From Hahella sp. HN01 (GTDB taxonomy: Bacteria > Pseudomonadota > Gammaproteobacteria > Pseudomonadales > Oleiphilaceae), in contig NZ_JAHMIN010000005.1 of the NCBI RefSeq assembly GCF_018986435.1, forward strand, positions 96,503 through 160,502: DNA of 64,000 bases. Reading direction: 5' to 3'. Of the stretch, positions 7,964-17,141 are shown piece after piece. Positions within the stretch are counted from its first letter, which is position 1, and every line of letters starts with the position of its first letter. A program made the translations under genes and the position numbers. The notes beneath the pieces are model-generated. The model was not told the origin of the DNA. It did no database searches and was given only the letters and a program-made list of their open reading frames with translations.

Positions 7964-9169
7964 ATGATCGAATCAGGCGGCAGACAATTCTGGTTGGCGA
8001 CACTGGCGCTGTGTATCGGCTCCTTCATGACGTTCGCCAATGTCTACATCACCCAGCCACTGCTGCCGATGATCGCCGACGCTTTCGACCTGACCGTGTT
8101 GGAAGCCAACGGCAGCTTCACCATCACCACTCTGATGCTGGGTTTGTCGCTGCTCATATACGGGCCGCTTTCCGACGCTGTTGGCCGCAAGCCCATCATG
8201 CTCATTTCACTGGTCGGCGCTACAGCGTGCACCTTGTTGCTGACGCAGGTTGAATCCTATTCCGCCCTGGTCGCGCTACGCGCCGCGCAGGGCTTTTTCC
8301 TCGGCGGACTTCCAGCGGTGGCCATCGCTTACATGGGGGACGAGTTCTCGCCCAAGGCGCTGCTGTTCGCCGTGGGGCTGTATATTGGCGGCAATAGTCT
8401 GGGCGGTATCGGCGGACGCCTGATAGGCGGTTTTGTGGGCGAAGCGTTTTCCTGGCGATCCGCCTTTGTGGCGATGACCATCGTCAGCGTTCTGTGTCTG
8501 ATCGTGTTCGCTCTGATGCTGCCCAATTCCCGCGGCTTCACTCGTAAACCGCTGCGGCCGCGGCAGATGCTGGCGGACTTGGGTGGCCACCTGCGTAACC
8601 CGATATTGCTTACCTGCTACCTGATCGGCGGCCTGAATTTCTTCATCTTCATCAACCAGTACAGCTATATCATCTTCGTGCTGGAAGACGCCCCGTTTAA
8701 CCTGTCCGCTCAGTATCTGGGGCTGCTGTTTCTGACCTATCTGGCCGGCACGGTGGGATCGTCTCTCTCCGGCAAGATCGCGTTAAAAGTCCCGCAGCCT
8801 CTGTGCATCGCTCTGGGCGTGGCCATTCTGATGAGCGGAACTCTGCTGACATTGGCGCAAACGCTGCCGACGATTATTGCGGGACTGCTGATTAACAGCT
8901 TCGGTTTTTTCCTGGCGCATTCCTCCGCCAGCAGTCTGGTCAATCGCAGCGCCCGCGGGGCCAAAGCCAGCGCATCTTCTCTGTATCTGGTGTTTTATTA
9001 CCTTGGGGCCAGCAGCGGCGGTTTTTATCTGCATCCATTCTGGAGCGCCTTGGGCTGGGATGGGGTCGTGCTGGGCTCCATGCTGGTGCTGACCGGCGTA
9101 TTGGGCGCCGCCATCTGGTTATATCGTCGGGAATGCGAACCAGTTGGAGAACCTGACGTCTGCGTGTGA
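7964..9169 (+). CDS. MFS transporter, YnfM-like drug/metabolite exporter
   Basis: A 401-residue inner-membrane major facilitator with about twelve hydrophobic helices. The conserved loop after helix 2 reads GPLSDAVGRKPIM, the MFS motif A. The overall pattern (ANVYITQPLLPMIADAF at the start) is that of the YnfM/arabinose-efflux-like subgroup. The start is placed at 7964 rather than the upstream in-frame ATG at 7913, because GAGGGG lies seven bases before it and the extra 17 residues are polar. The substrate is unknown. It is divergent from a LysR regulator that probably controls it. Confidence 0.9.
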   Translation: MIESGGRQFWLATLALCIGSFMTFANVYITQPLLPMIADAFDLTVLEANGSFTITTLMLGLSLLIYGPLSDAVGRKPIMLISLVGATACTLLLTQVESYSALVALRAAQGFFLGGLPAVAIAYMGDEFSPKALLFAVGLYIGGNSLGGIGGRLIGGFVGEAFSWRSAFVAMTIVSVLCLIVFALMLPNSRGFTRKPLRPRQMLADLGGHLRNPILLTCYLIGGLNFFIFINQYSYIIFVLEDAPFNLSAQYLGLLFLTYLAGTVGSSLSGKIALKVPQPLCIALGVAILMSGTLLTLAQTLPTIIAGLLINSFGFFLAHSSASSLVNRSARGAKASASSLYLVFYYLGASSGGFYLHPFWSALGWDGVVLGSMLVLTGVLGAAIWLYRRECEPVGEPDVCV

Positions 9170-9234
9170 TGCCTTCCTCTTTTGTCTATGCTTAACTATG
9201 GGGATTTTTAGTCTAGCCGGACGGGGAAAAGTTT

Positions 9235-10110
9235 GTGCGTACATTACGTTGGGCGGTGGCGTCCGCGTTACTGTTGATGACGCTCGCGGTTGCAGCGGAA
9301 ACCATAGTGGTGCGATATCCGCGACCTGAGGCGGATGTGGATAAGCGGACCGAGTATCCGCTGAAGCTGCTTGAGCTCGCCTTTCAGAAAATGAAAGTCG
9401 ACTACAGTCTGGTTCCCACCGATCAGTTGATGAATCAGGGGCGCGCTTTGCAACTGTTGCGTTCCGGCTCTAATCTGGATGTGGTCTGGAGTATGACTTC
9501 CGACGAGCGCGAAAAGGAATTGCTGCCGGTGCGCATCCCCATCTACAAAGGCCTGATCGGCTGGCGCATCTTTCTGATCAATGAAAGCGACGTGGAGCGC
9601 CTCAGCCGCCCCATGACCGCGCAGGACATGAAACAGTTTCTGATGGTGCAGGGCCACGACTGGCCGGACGCCAAAATCCTGCAGATGAACGGCTACAAAG
9701 TGCTGGGCACGCCCAACTACGAAACCATCTTCGATATGCTGGCGCGCCGCCGCGTGGATCTGTTTCCCCGCTCTATCGTGGAAATCTGGGCGGAGCTGGA
9801 GAACCATCGGGAAATGGGGCTGGCCATCGAACAGACCAAGCTACTGCGCTATCCCACCGCCTTTTACTACTTCGTCGCTCCGGATAACAAGGAACTGGAG
9901 GCGCTGATCGAAGAAGGTCTGCTGCGCGCCTTGGCGGACGGCTCCTTCGACGATATGTTTTTCTACTACCACGGCGAACTGCTGAATAAAGCCAAGCTGG
10001 CGCACCGCGAAGTGTACATGCTGACCAATCCTATCCTGCCTGAAAGAACCCCTTTGCATCGCGAAGGTCTCTGGTATCAAGGTTACGAGGACTCGCCACG
10101 GGTGCGTTGA
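9235..10110 (+). CDS. Periplasmic solute-binding-protein-like protein
   Basis: A 291-residue exported protein with an N-terminal signal peptide (about residues 1-20, cleavage near AVAAE). The body looks like a family 3 amino-acid-type binding fold (ETIVVRYPRPEADVDKRTEY; LDVVWSMTSDERE; DLFPRSIVEIWAEL). No permease or ATPase gene is adjacent, so it may be an orphan receptor or a sensory binding protein rather than part of an importer. The start is GTG at 9235 with GGGGA upstream. The retron promoter lies just downstream of its stop. The ligand is not predictable. Confidence 0.75.
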   Translation: MRTLRWAVASALLLMTLAVAAETIVVRYPRPEADVDKRTEYPLKLLELAFQKMKVDYSLVPTDQLMNQGRALQLLRSGSNLDVVWSMTSDEREKELLPVRIPIYKGLIGWRIFLINESDVERLSRPMTAQDMKQFLMVQGHDWPDAKILQMNGYKVLGTPNYETIFDMLARRRVDLFPRSIVEIWAELENHREMGLAIEQTKLLRYPTAFYYFVAPDNKELEALIEEGLLRALADGSFDDMFFYYHGELLNKAKLAHREVYMLTNPILPERTPLHREGLWYQGYEDSPRVR

Positions 10111-10135
10111 TCCCCTTGGCGTCGCGCTTCCAGCG

Positions 10136-10165
10136 TTGACAAGTGCGTTTGTTGTCCTCTACCTT
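10136..10165 (+). promoter_or_regulatory. Predicted retron promoter
   Basis: A perfect -35 TTGACA (10136-10141) is followed by an 18-base spacer and a weak -10, TACCTT (10160-10165). The expected start point, about seven bases on, is near 10172, which coincides with the start of the a1 repeat of the retron RNA. Confidence 0.6.
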
Positions 10166-10171
10166 GCTCTG

Positions 10172-10338
10172 CGACGACGCTTCAAGCGAGCGTGATCCGG
10201 AACCGGCGCGACCGGGCCTGATCCGTTGCTCCGGGGCTACCCCGGGGTTACATGTTGACTGAACATATCGCCGTCCATACCGCCCTACGCCAAGGCGTAG
10301 AACGGTATCGACCACGGGAGGAGGGTTGGAGCGTCGTC
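10172..10338 (+). ncRNA. Retron msr-msd non-coding RNA
   Basis: Template and primer RNA for the adjacent reverse transcriptase. The arm GACGACGCTTCAA (10173-10185, a1) pairs with TTGGAGCGTCGTC (10326-10338, a2) over 13 bp with one G-U pair. G10186 follows directly in the context AAGCGAG, the position expected of the 2'-branching guanosine. The msr part shows hairpins CCGG/CCGG (10203-10206 with 10212-10215, inside GATC/GATC), CCGGGG/CCCCGG (10231-10236 with 10240-10245) and ATGTT/AACAT (10252-10256 with 10262-10266). The msd part is one long stem: CCGT/ACGG (10271-10274 with 10314-10317), ATACCG/CGGTAT (10277-10282 with 10303-10308) and CTACGCC/GGCGTAG (10285-10291 with 10294-10300). By analogy with known retrons the DNA product should be roughly 55-70 nt. 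Confidence 0.8.
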
Positions 10339-10384
10339 CTCTTTCCCTTTTTAGCGTCCAATACTCTCCAGGGATTTTTTGGCG

Positions 10385-11719
10385 ATGAGATATGACCGCT
10401 GGTTGGCCGCCCGCCTCGCCGACGCATACCAATCCGGCCCGCCGATAACGCGGGAAATGAATCAACGCGCCGCTCTGTCCCTGGCGCAACACCCTGGCTG
10501 GCTTTCGCCATTGACGCGCCGAATGCGGACGCGGTTCCATCGGGCTTGGGAAACTACCTCCGCCTATACTCTGACGGAAGCCATTCTGGCTGACCGGGGC
10601 TTTCAGCGGGGGCTTGCCTTATCTTCCGACCCGGTTCAGGTGCGGTATATATTTTTGCCGTCGCCTCAGGAACTGCCGCCAGACTCTCCGGCGGCGCAAT
10701 GGGGATTGCCGGCGTTGCGTTGCGCTGGCGACCTGCTGGACTGGCTGCATTTGACCCCGGAGGACCTGAACTGGCTGACGCAGGCCCGTGGGGAACCGGG
10801 TAGGGCGTCATCCAGATTGGGACATTACTGTTATCGCTGGCTGGATAAACCCCGTGGCGGCGCCAGATTACTGGAAGCCCCTAAATCCTGGTTGAAGACA
10901 GTGCAGCGGCGTATTCATCAGGAGATTCTCGCTCCGCTGCCTTTGCACGACGCTGTTCATGGTTTTCGCGCAGAGCGCTCCAGCCTGACTCACGCCCGCG
11001 TCCATATCGGGCAGCCATTGTTGCTTAAGTTCGACCTCAAGGACTTCTTTCCGTCGGTGAATTATGCACAGATTTATCGCGCGTTCCGGCGTCTTGGATA
11101 TGGTCATCAGGTCGCTCGCCTGCTCAGTAAGCTGTGCTCTCATGTCACGCCCAACGAGATACTTCGCCATCCGGCGGCGCGTCATCTTGAACGCGGCGAT
11201 GAACTATTCCGCCGTGCGCACTTGCCTCAGGGCGCGCCAACCTCTCCGGCGCTCGCCAACCTCGCCGCCGCTCATCTGGATCGGCGCCTGAGCGCGCTGG
11301 CTGACAGTATGGGGCGGCGTTACAGTCGATACGCCGATGATTTCGTTTTATCGGGGCCGACGATGAGTCCCGGCGCGATAACGCGCTTACAAGCCTTGGT
11401 CGGCGCTATCGCATTGGAAGAAGGTTTCGTTTTGAACACGCGCAAAAACGCGGTGATCGGGCAGGGCGCGCGTCAGCAGGTGGGAGGCGTGGTAGTGAAC
11501 GCCAAGGCCAATATTCCGCGCAAGGACTACGATGCACTGAAAGCGGTGCTGCATAACTGCGTGCGCTTCGGTCCCGTTGGACAGAATCGCCAGAGCCACG
11601 AGCACTGGGCGGCGCACTTGAGGGGGCGCATTGCGTATATGGCGGGAATCAATCCAGAAAAAGGGCGCAAGTTGCTGGCGTTGTATCAGCGTATTGTCTG
11701 GCCGCAGGAATCCGTCTGA
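10385..11719 (+). CDS. Retron-type reverse transcriptase
   Basis: RNA-directed DNA polymerase that should extend from the branching guanosine of the upstream RNA to make msDNA. The palm motifs are clear: FDLKDFFPS (first catalytic Asp about 217), LPQGAPTSPALANL, YSRYADDFVLSG (YADD about 316-319), and a thumb-like C-terminus with HLRGRIAYMAGINPEKGRKLL. Where retron enzymes usually carry VTG, this one has QVGGVVVN (V366, G367, G368). RT homology begins near residue 110-155; the first roughly 110 residues are an extra N-terminal region, longer than in short enterobacterial retron RTs but comparable with long myxobacterial ones. ATG 10385 is preferred over TTG 10379 because AGGGA then has a ten-base spacing. 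No adjacent effector gene is evident. Known for retrons: they act in anti-phage defence. Confidence 0.93.
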   Translation: MRYDRWLAARLADAYQSGPPITREMNQRAALSLAQHPGWLSPLTRRMRTRFHRAWETTSAYTLTEAILADRGFQRGLALSSDPVQVRYIFLPSPQELPPDSPAAQWGLPALRCAGDLLDWLHLTPEDLNWLTQARGEPGRASSRLGHYCYRWLDKPRGGARLLEAPKSWLKTVQRRIHQEILAPLPLHDAVHGFRAERSSLTHARVHIGQPLLLKFDLKDFFPSVNYAQIYRAFRRLGYGHQVARLLSKLCSHVTPNEILRHPAARHLERGDELFRRAHLPQGAPTSPALANLAAAHLDRRLSALADSMGRRYSRYADDFVLSGPTMSPGAITRLQALVGAIALEEGFVLNTRKNAVIGQGARQQVGGVVVNAKANIPRKDYDALKAVLHNCVRFGPVGQNRQSHEHWAAHLRGRIAYMAGINPEKGRKLLALYQRIVWPQESV

Positions 11720-11741
11720 GCGTCATCGCTAAAGCCGAACT

Positions 11742-12107
11742 TTAAACACGTCCGCTTTTCTGCAGGCGTTGCATGACACTGCGGCGATACCAGCGGGACA
11801 ACCAGCTTTTCAAACCGGGCAGGCTCAGCAGCCAGGCCAGGGGACGCAGCAGCAGAGTACGACGCATAAGCAGGATATAGGCGTCCAGTTCCCGATGAAC
11901 ATCGCCGTTTTCATCGCGTACGTGCAGCTCTGTCATGGCGGCGTGGGGATCGATGCCTTCGCGGCGCAGGTCGTCATCGCGGCCGGTGATGTCCAGCCAG
12001 CACACATCGGCGGCGCGGTCCCCCGCCAGCTTTTCATAATTGCGACGGTCGCGGACGCAGCGGGGACAGGCGCCGTCGTAGTAAACCGTCAGTTTAGGTT
12101 GGGTCAT
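11742..12107 (-). CDS. DCC-family (DUF393) thiol-oxidoreductase-like protein
   Basis: A 121-residue protein with the DUF393 signature DGACPRCVRD near the N-terminus, a DxxCPxC motif resembling a thioredoxin-fold active site, followed by WLDITGRD. The C-terminal part has a hydrophobic, basic stretch (LLRPLAWLLSLPGLKSWLSRW) typical of the family. The start is set at 12107 rather than 12122 because GGAGGG lies at the proper distance. It is probably co-transcribed with the TerB-like gene upstream (20-base gap). The biological role of DCC proteins is not well established. Confidence 0.85.
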   Translation of the reverse strand: MTQPKLTVYYDGACPRCVRDRRNYEKLAGDRAADVCWLDITGRDDDLRREGIDPHAAMTELHVRDENGDVHRELDAYILLMRRTLLLRPLAWLLSLPGLKSWLSRWYRRSVMQRLQKSGRV

Positions 12108-12127
12108 TATTTTCCCTCCCATGCGGC

Positions 12128-12577
12128 TCAGGCTTGTTCTTGCGCCTCCAGTTTAGCGCGAATGAACTCCGCATGGGGCACATAGATCAGTTCCGCCGCC
12201 CGTCGAACAAAATGCTCTTCGTACTTGTCCAACTGGCCATCAGCGAAAGCCACGCGCCACAAGTTAAGAATGATGCTGTATTTATCCTGGGGCGAGCAGA
12301 TTTCGTTGATGTGCGAGGTGAACTCATACAAAGAGGTGGCGCTCTCGGCTTCTTTGGCGGCGGCTTCCATCAGCTCGGTCAACTCGGCGCCGTCCACATT
12401 GAAGGCCTGCCGCACATACTTTTCCACCACCTGCAGTTCCGCGTTATCCACGTGCTGGTCGACTCTGGCCAGTTGTATCAACAGGGCCGCGGTGACCCGC
12501 TCCAACGCCGGTTGCTTGATCGGCATGCGCGCGTCAGCGGCCAGTTCCTGAAAGATCGCCTGTAACTTTTTCAGCAT
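12128..12577 (-). CDS. TerB-family protein
   Basis: A 149-residue all-helical protein of the TerB/DjlA-N type. The pattern ALLIQLARVDQHVDNAELQ and NLWRVAFADGQLDKYEEHFV gives two repeats of the acidic DGxxxxxE metal-binding-like motif seen in tellurite-resistance TerB. No other ter genes are present, so a tellurite role should not be assumed; isolated TerB-domain proteins are common. ATG 12577 follows GGGAG by five bases, so it is chosen over the upstream ATG at 12589. Confidence 0.85.
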   Translation of the reverse strand: MLKKLQAIFQELAADARMPIKQPALERVTAALLIQLARVDQHVDNAELQVVEKYVRQAFNVDGAELTELMEAAAKEAESATSLYEFTSHINEICSPQDKYSIILNLWRVAFADGQLDKYEEHFVRRAAELIYVPHAEFIRAKLEAQEQA

Positions 12578-12693
12578 GAATACTCCCATGATATGATGTG
12601 GCGTTTATCGCCGTCGGGCGCTTTTCGACTTGCCCCTGACGGAATTCATACCATCATTAACTGATGGATACTCCGCTAACAACAGGCAAGGCT

Positions 12694-13629
12694 ATGAGTT
12701 CAGGGATACTACGCGGAGCTGTCATCGTCGCGGCCATATCTATGATGTATGGTTGCGGAGGCGATGAATCAACCGCGCAGCCGCCGAAGATTCCGGAAAA
12801 AGGAATCGCGGCGCTGGTGCAGGCGAACTTACCCGCTTCCGGCGCGCAGGCGCAGGTGGGCGCGGTAATTTTCAAGGATAGCGTACGGCAGCCCCTGGTG
12901 GGCGGCGATGTGATTGTCGCCGAGAGCGCCATCGACAAGGTGCGCCTGAATGCGCTGGAAAACCTCAGCGGCGACTACCAGGGGCTCCTGGATGTGGCGT
13001 CCGAATTCGACACCGTTTATTTCAGCGTGGAATATGATGTGGCCGCGGCGCAGGACAAAAGCTGGTTCACCTCCGGCCTGCCTGATGTCAGCGCTCGCCC
13101 CGGCGAATTGGTGGGTTTGACCACTTCTATCGAATTCCCTCCCGCGATTCATTTGGCTTCTCCCGCCGCGCAGATGGAATACGCCTCGCGTAGCGACCGT
13201 ATTGCGTTACAGTGGGCGCCTCTGGGCGAAGACGATCAGATCCGTTACACCGTGCGCGGACGCTGCGACTATAGCAACGGCCGTCGGCAGTATTACACCC
13301 GCTCCGAAGTATTGGGAAGGGAAGACGGCGCCGGTGCGGCGGAAGGGTACGCGGAAATCAAAGTAGGGGACATCATCGCCTCACAGGACGGCGCAGAAAG
13401 TGGCTTCCTGGCCGATATGAGCGCGCGTCTGGTCGGCGCCGTAGTGGATGCGCTGACGTTTGGCTCTCCGGAAGTGGACATGCGCAACGGCGAGTTGCAG
13501 TCCTGTGAGTTTGATTTGTCGCTGTTGCGCGAACGTATTTCCACGCCCGCGCAGCCCTTCGACGGCGGGCGCATCATCGCCAGCCGCAGCGACACCGTGC
13601 GGCTGTATTATCACCCCATCGGCGAGTGA
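12694..13629 (+). CDS. Predicted lipoprotein of unknown function
   Basis: A 311-residue exported protein. It begins MSSGILRGAVIVAAISMMYG followed by Cys21, an acceptable though not ideal lipobox, so it is probably a lipid-anchored envelope protein. The following GGDEST tract is a flexible linker. The rest is soluble, rich in beta-type segments, and not recognised. AAGG lies just before the ATG; an upstream frame to 12664 would put a polar extension before the signal peptide. It converges with the DUF411 gene, separated by only six bases. Confidence 0.75.
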   Translation: MSSGILRGAVIVAAISMMYGCGGDESTAQPPKIPEKGIAALVQANLPASGAQAQVGAVIFKDSVRQPLVGGDVIVAESAIDKVRLNALENLSGDYQGLLDVASEFDTVYFSVEYDVAAAQDKSWFTSGLPDVSARPGELVGLTTSIEFPPAIHLASPAAQMEYASRSDRIALQWAPLGEDDQIRYTVRGRCDYSNGRRQYYTRSEVLGREDGAGAAEGYAEIKVGDIIASQDGAESGFLADMSARLVGAVVDALTFGSPEVDMRNGELQSCEFDLSLLRERISTPAQPFDGGRIIASRSDTVRLYYHPIGE

Positions 13630-13635
13630 CGCGGC

Positions 13636-14106
13636 TTATTCGTAGTGACTGTAGGGAACGGCTCCACCGTCCTTGCTCACCAGCAATACGTCAAACTTGG
13701 CTTTAACGCCGGGAACCTCCATGCCGGGCACATTTTCCCCGGCGGGCATTCCTGGAACGCTGAGACCCAAGGCGTCAGGCTTTTCCTGCAACAAACGCTG
13801 AATATCCGCCGCCGGCACGTGGCCCTCGATCAGATAACCATTGACTAATGCGGTGTGACAGGAAGCGAGCTGCGGCGCCAATCCCGCCTGCTGCTTCACT
13901 GGCGACACATCGCGGGTTTCATGCACAGTGACGTCGAACCCGGCGGCTTTGACGTGATCGACCCATACTTTGCAGCACCCGCAGGTGGGCGATTTGTAGA
14001 CGGTCATTTCTTCCGCTGCGGCCTGCTGCGCGCCGGCGAATCCAGCGCTCAGCGCCAGCAGGACGCCGCTGAGACGGCGCGGCAAGGTTGAGATATTTGA
14101 GATCAT
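13636..14106 (-). CDS. DUF411 periplasmic metal-binding protein of the copper operon
   Basis: A 156-residue exported protein with a signal peptide ending near QQAAAEE. The mature part starts EMTVYKSPTCGCCKVWVDH, the CGCC core of DUF411 proteins, which are repeatedly found with copper and mercury resistance genes. It also has C-H pairs (LASCHTALV, IEGHVPA) and a Met-rich tail (PGMPAGENVPGMEVPG) that could hold Cu(I). ATG 14106 is chosen because AAGGAG lies six bases before it. As the last gene of the merR-copA-cupredoxin unit it probably binds or shuttles copper outside the cytoplasm. Confidence 0.88.
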   Translation of the reverse strand: MISNISTLPRRLSGVLLALSAGFAGAQQAAAEEMTVYKSPTCGCCKVWVDHVKAAGFDVTVHETRDVSPVKQQAGLAPQLASCHTALVNGYLIEGHVPAADIQRLLQEKPDALGLSVPGMPAGENVPGMEVPGVKAKFDVLLVSKDGGAVPYSHYE

Positions 14107-14145
14107 GATTGGCTCCTTGTTGCTCATGCTATTCATCGCTGGCGA

Positions 14146-14505
14146 TCAGACAACTTTCAGCGATCCCTGGTACATGTTCATCTGACAGTTAAATTTATAG
14201 ACGCCTTTTTCCTGCGCCTGAATGCGGATGTCCTTGGCGTGGCCGACCGGCAACTCCTCGCTGATATTCAGGCCGTCGAAAATCACCATGGCGGCGCAGG
14301 GGCTGGGGTCTTTGCGCAGGAAGCGCAAGGTGGCGTTTTCCCCAGCGGGTATTTCGATGTGATTGGGACTGTACACGCCGTCCGCCACCGTGATTTCGAT
14401 GGCGCCGCCGGCGCTGCGCGCGGCGCTTTGCGGCCGCCACAGCCAGAACCAATAGATCACAAAAGCGATAGCGCCCAGGCCGAGCAGGTTGACCAGAATA
14501 CTCAT
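14146..14505 (-). CDS. Membrane-anchored cupredoxin-domain protein
   Basis: A 119-residue protein with one N-terminal transmembrane helix ([20 protein letters not shown]) and a C-terminal cupredoxin domain ([25 protein letters not shown] and then [12 protein letters not shown]). Cys, Met and His residues are placed like a type 1 or Cu(I) site. Its ATG overlaps the copA stop by four bases, so it is translationally coupled to the pump. Inferred role: receiving or holding copper on the outer face of the inner membrane. Confidence 0.88.
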   Translation of the reverse strand: MSILVNLLGLGAIAFVIYWFWLWRPQSAARSAGGAIEITVADGVYSPNHIEIPAGENATLRFLRKDPSPCAAMVIFDGLNISEELPVGHAKDIRIQAQEKGVYKFNCQMNMYQGSLKVV

Positions 14506-17114
14506 GCCGCTTTCTCCTCTTGTTGATGCTGCGCGTTGGCGGCGCTGCTTTTGAACAGACGCAGGCGATTGGCGTTGCTGACCACCGTGACCGACGACAT
14601 GGACATGGCGGCTCCGGCCAGCACCGGGCTCATCAGCACGCCGAGCAGGGGATACAGCAATCCGGCCGCCACAGGAATCCCCAGCGCGTTATAGATAAAA
14701 GCGCCAAACAGGTTCTGTTTGATATTGCGCACGGTGGCGCGGGAAACCTCAATGGCGTCGGCAAGACCGTGCAGGGAGCCGCGCATCAGGGTGATGTCGG
14801 CGCTTTCAATTGCTACGTCCGTACCGGTGCCGATGGCGAAGCCTACGTCCGCCTCGGCCAGCGCCGGAGCGTCGTTGACGCCGTCGCCCACCATGCCCAC
14901 CAATTCACCCTGCGCGGCTTTCTGGCGCAGGTCGCGAATCACGCGCGCTTTATCTTCCGGCAACACTTCGGCGATAACTTCATCTACACCCACCTGTTTG
15001 GCGATAGCCTCGGCGGAGCGTTTCACATCGCCGGTCAGCATGATGACGCGCAGGCCGCGTTCGCGCAGACGGGCGATGGCGTCGCGGGAGTCGGATTTGA
15101 TCTTGTCCGCCACAGCGATGACCCCGGCCAGTGCGCCATCGGTCGCCATAAACAGCGGTGTGGCGGCCTGTTCCGCCAGTTTATCCGCCGCTTCCTTGAG
15201 CGGGCTGGCGTCAATGTGATTGGTCTCCATCCAGCGGCGATTGCCAAGCAGCACGGTGACGCCATCAATCACTCCGGTCACGCCTTGACCGGATTCGCTA
15301 TGGAAGTCGACGGGATCGCTCAAGGTCAGGGACTGTTCGCGAGCGGATTCCACAATCGCCATGCCCAGAGGGTGCTCGGAGGCTTTCTCCAGACTGGCGG
15401 CGAGACGCAATAGTTCAGTTTGATCGCGTCCGTCGACCGCCTGAATCTCCAGCACGGAAGGCTTGCCCTCGGTGATAGTGCCGGTTTTATCCAGCACCAG
15501 AGTGGCCAGCTCGCCCGCCTGCTGCAGGGCGCCGCCGTTGCGGATCAGTACGCCAGCCTCCGCCGCCTTGCCGACGCCGACCATCACCGACATGGGCGTC
15601 GCCAGCCCAAGAGCGCAGGGACAGGCGATGATCAGCACGGTGGTCGCCGCCACCAGCATATGCGCGATCCGGGGATCGGGACCGAAGTTATACCAGGCAA
15701 GGGCGGCGATGACGGCGATGATCAGCACCACAGGAACGAACACGGCGGAAATCTTGTCCGCCAGTCGTCCCAGCGGGGGTTTAGCGTTCTGAGCTTTTTT
15801 CACCATGGCGATGATTTGCGCCAACGCCGTGTCTTTGCCGACTTTCACCGCGACATAGGTCATGGAGCCAGTTTTATTGAGCGCGCCGGCGGACACCTTG
15901 TCCCCCTGTTTTTTCTCCACAGGAATCGGTTCGCCGGTCAGCATGGACTCGTCCACCAGACTTTTACCATCGCGCACCTCGCCGTCCACCGCGATTTTTT
16001 CGCCGGGGCGCACGCGCAGGAGGTCGCCTTTACGGACGTTCTCAATGGGAATGTCTTTCTCGTCGCCGTCGCGAATGACGCGGGCGGTTTTGGGCTGCAA
16101 GTCCAGCAGTCGTTTTATGGCCTGGGAGGTTTTACCGCGGGCGCGCACTTCCAGCGCCAGACCCAGGTTGATCAAACCAATGATCATGGCGGAGGCCTCA
16201 AAGTAGACATGCCGCGCCATTTCCGGCACAGCCTGGGGTAAAGCCGCCACCGCCATGGAGTACAGCCAGGCGGCGCCGGTGCCGGTAGCGATCAACGTGT
16301 CCATGTTGGCTGAATGATTCTTGAAGGCTTTCCAGGCGCCGGTGTAGAAGTGGCCGCCGGATTTCGCCATCACTCCCAAGGTGATCAGGCCGACCGCCAA
16401 CCAGGCGAACTGGCTGAGACCCGTCTGCACCATCATTTCCCCGCCTAACAGCCCCCAGGCCATCAAGGGGACGCCCAGGACCAGGGCCAGCCACATATTT
16501 TGCAGCAACCGCTTGTAGTAGGCCTGCTCCGCCTTCTCCTTGGCTTCCTGATCAGCGGCGTCATCCGTCGCCGGGGTGGCGCCGTATCCGGCCTGCTCGA
16601 CCGCCTGAATCAATGCGTCCGTATCGGCATCGCCTTCCACTGCAGCGGTGCGGTCGGCGAAGTTCATGGAGGCGCTGGCGACGCCGGGAACGTTCTGCAA
16701 CGCCTGCTCGATTTTACTGACGCAGGCTGCGCACTTGGCTCCAGTGATATTTAATTGGATGACGCCAGCCTGACCTGTCGACGGTGGTGAAGCGTTTTGT
16801 TCCGGTGAGGATTCCAGTTTCTCGGTGTTGAGTTCGCAATGGTCGTCAGCGGCGCCATCGTTATTCCGTTTGTTCTCTTTATCCTGCTGGTTCTCTTTCA
16901 GCTCCGCCGGATAGCCTAACTGGCGGATCGCCTCCAGCGCGGCGGGAATATCCACGGCGGCGTCGATGGCGACGGTTTGTTGTTGCAGATCCACCGACAC
17001 CTTGTCTGTGTCGGTCAGAGGGGTCAGCGCGTGTTTGATTTTCTTCACGCAGCTTTGGCAACCGGCGCCTTGGATTGCGATAAGCGCGCCTTGTTCCGAT
17101 AGTGTCTGGTTCAT
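14502..17114 (-). CDS. copA: Copper-exporting P-type ATPase CopA
   Basis: An 870-residue P1B-type ATPase. There are two N-terminal heavy-metal domains, [11 protein letters not shown] and [11 protein letters not shown], separated by a polar linker. Eight hydrophobic helices include the metal site [10 protein letters not shown] (near residue 496). The phosphorylation motif DKTGTITEG (near 540), the nucleotide-domain SEHPLG and the hinge [16 protein letters not shown] are all intact. CPC together with the HMA domains and a MerR regulator indicates Cu(I) export from cytoplasm to periplasm. It lies 27 bases downstream of the regulator and overlaps the cupredoxin gene. Confidence 0.96.
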   Translation of the reverse strand: MNQTLSEQGALIAIQGAGCQSCVKKIKHALTPLTDTDKVSVDLQQQTVAIDAAVDIPAALEAIRQLGYPAELKENQQDKENKRNNDGAADDHCELNTEKLESSPEQNASPPSTGQAGVIQLNITGAKCAACVSKIEQALQNVPGVASASMNFADRTAAVEGDADTDALIQAVEQAGYGATPATDDAADQEAKEKAEQAYYKRLLQNMWLALVLGVPLMAWGLLGGEMMVQTGLSQFAWLAVGLITLGVMAKSGGHFYTGAWKAFKNHSANMDTLIATGTGAAWLYSMAVAALPQAVPEMARHVYFEASAMIIGLINLGLALEVRARGKTSQAIKRLLDLQPKTARVIRDGDEKDIPIENVRKGDLLRVRPGEKIAVDGEVRDGKSLVDESMLTGEPIPVEKKQGDKVSAGALNKTGSMTYVAVKVGKDTALAQIIAMVKKAQNAKPPLGRLADKISAVFVPVVLIIAVIAALAWYNFGPDPRIAHMLVAATTVLIIACPCALGLATPMSVMVGVGKAAEAGVLIRNGGALQQAGELATLVLDKTGTITEGKPSVLEIQAVDGRDQTELLRLAASLEKASEHPLGMAIVESAREQSLTLSDPVDFHSESGQGVTGVIDGVTVLLGNRRWMETNHIDASPLKEAADKLAEQAATPLFMATDGALAGVIAVADKIKSDSRDAIARLRERGLRVIMLTGDVKRSAEAIAKQVGVDEVIAEVLPEDKARVIRDLRQKAAQGELVGMVGDGVNDAPALAEADVGFAIGTGTDVAIESADITLMRGSLHGLADAIEVSRATVRNIKQNLFGAFIYNALGIPVAAGLLYPLLGVLMSPVLAGAAMSMSSVTVVSNANRLRLFKSSAANAQHQQEEKAA

Positions 17115-17141
17115 GTCAGCCTCCGTTATCAGAGCTTAGTC

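Noticed and set aside
9235-10110. The periplasmic binding protein as the retron effector.
   Set aside because: It has a signal peptide and a binding-protein fold, and the retron promoter lies after its stop codon; it does not resemble known effectors and is probably unrelated.
12128-12577. TerB-like gene as evidence of tellurite resistance.
   Set aside because: No other ter genes are present; isolated TerB-domain proteins occur widely and the link would be unsupported.
14520-16241. Long plus-strand frames (up to 297 codons) opposite copA.
   Set aside because: They are His/Gln/Gly-rich shadows caused by the strong GC3 bias of copA, which is unambiguous on the other strand.
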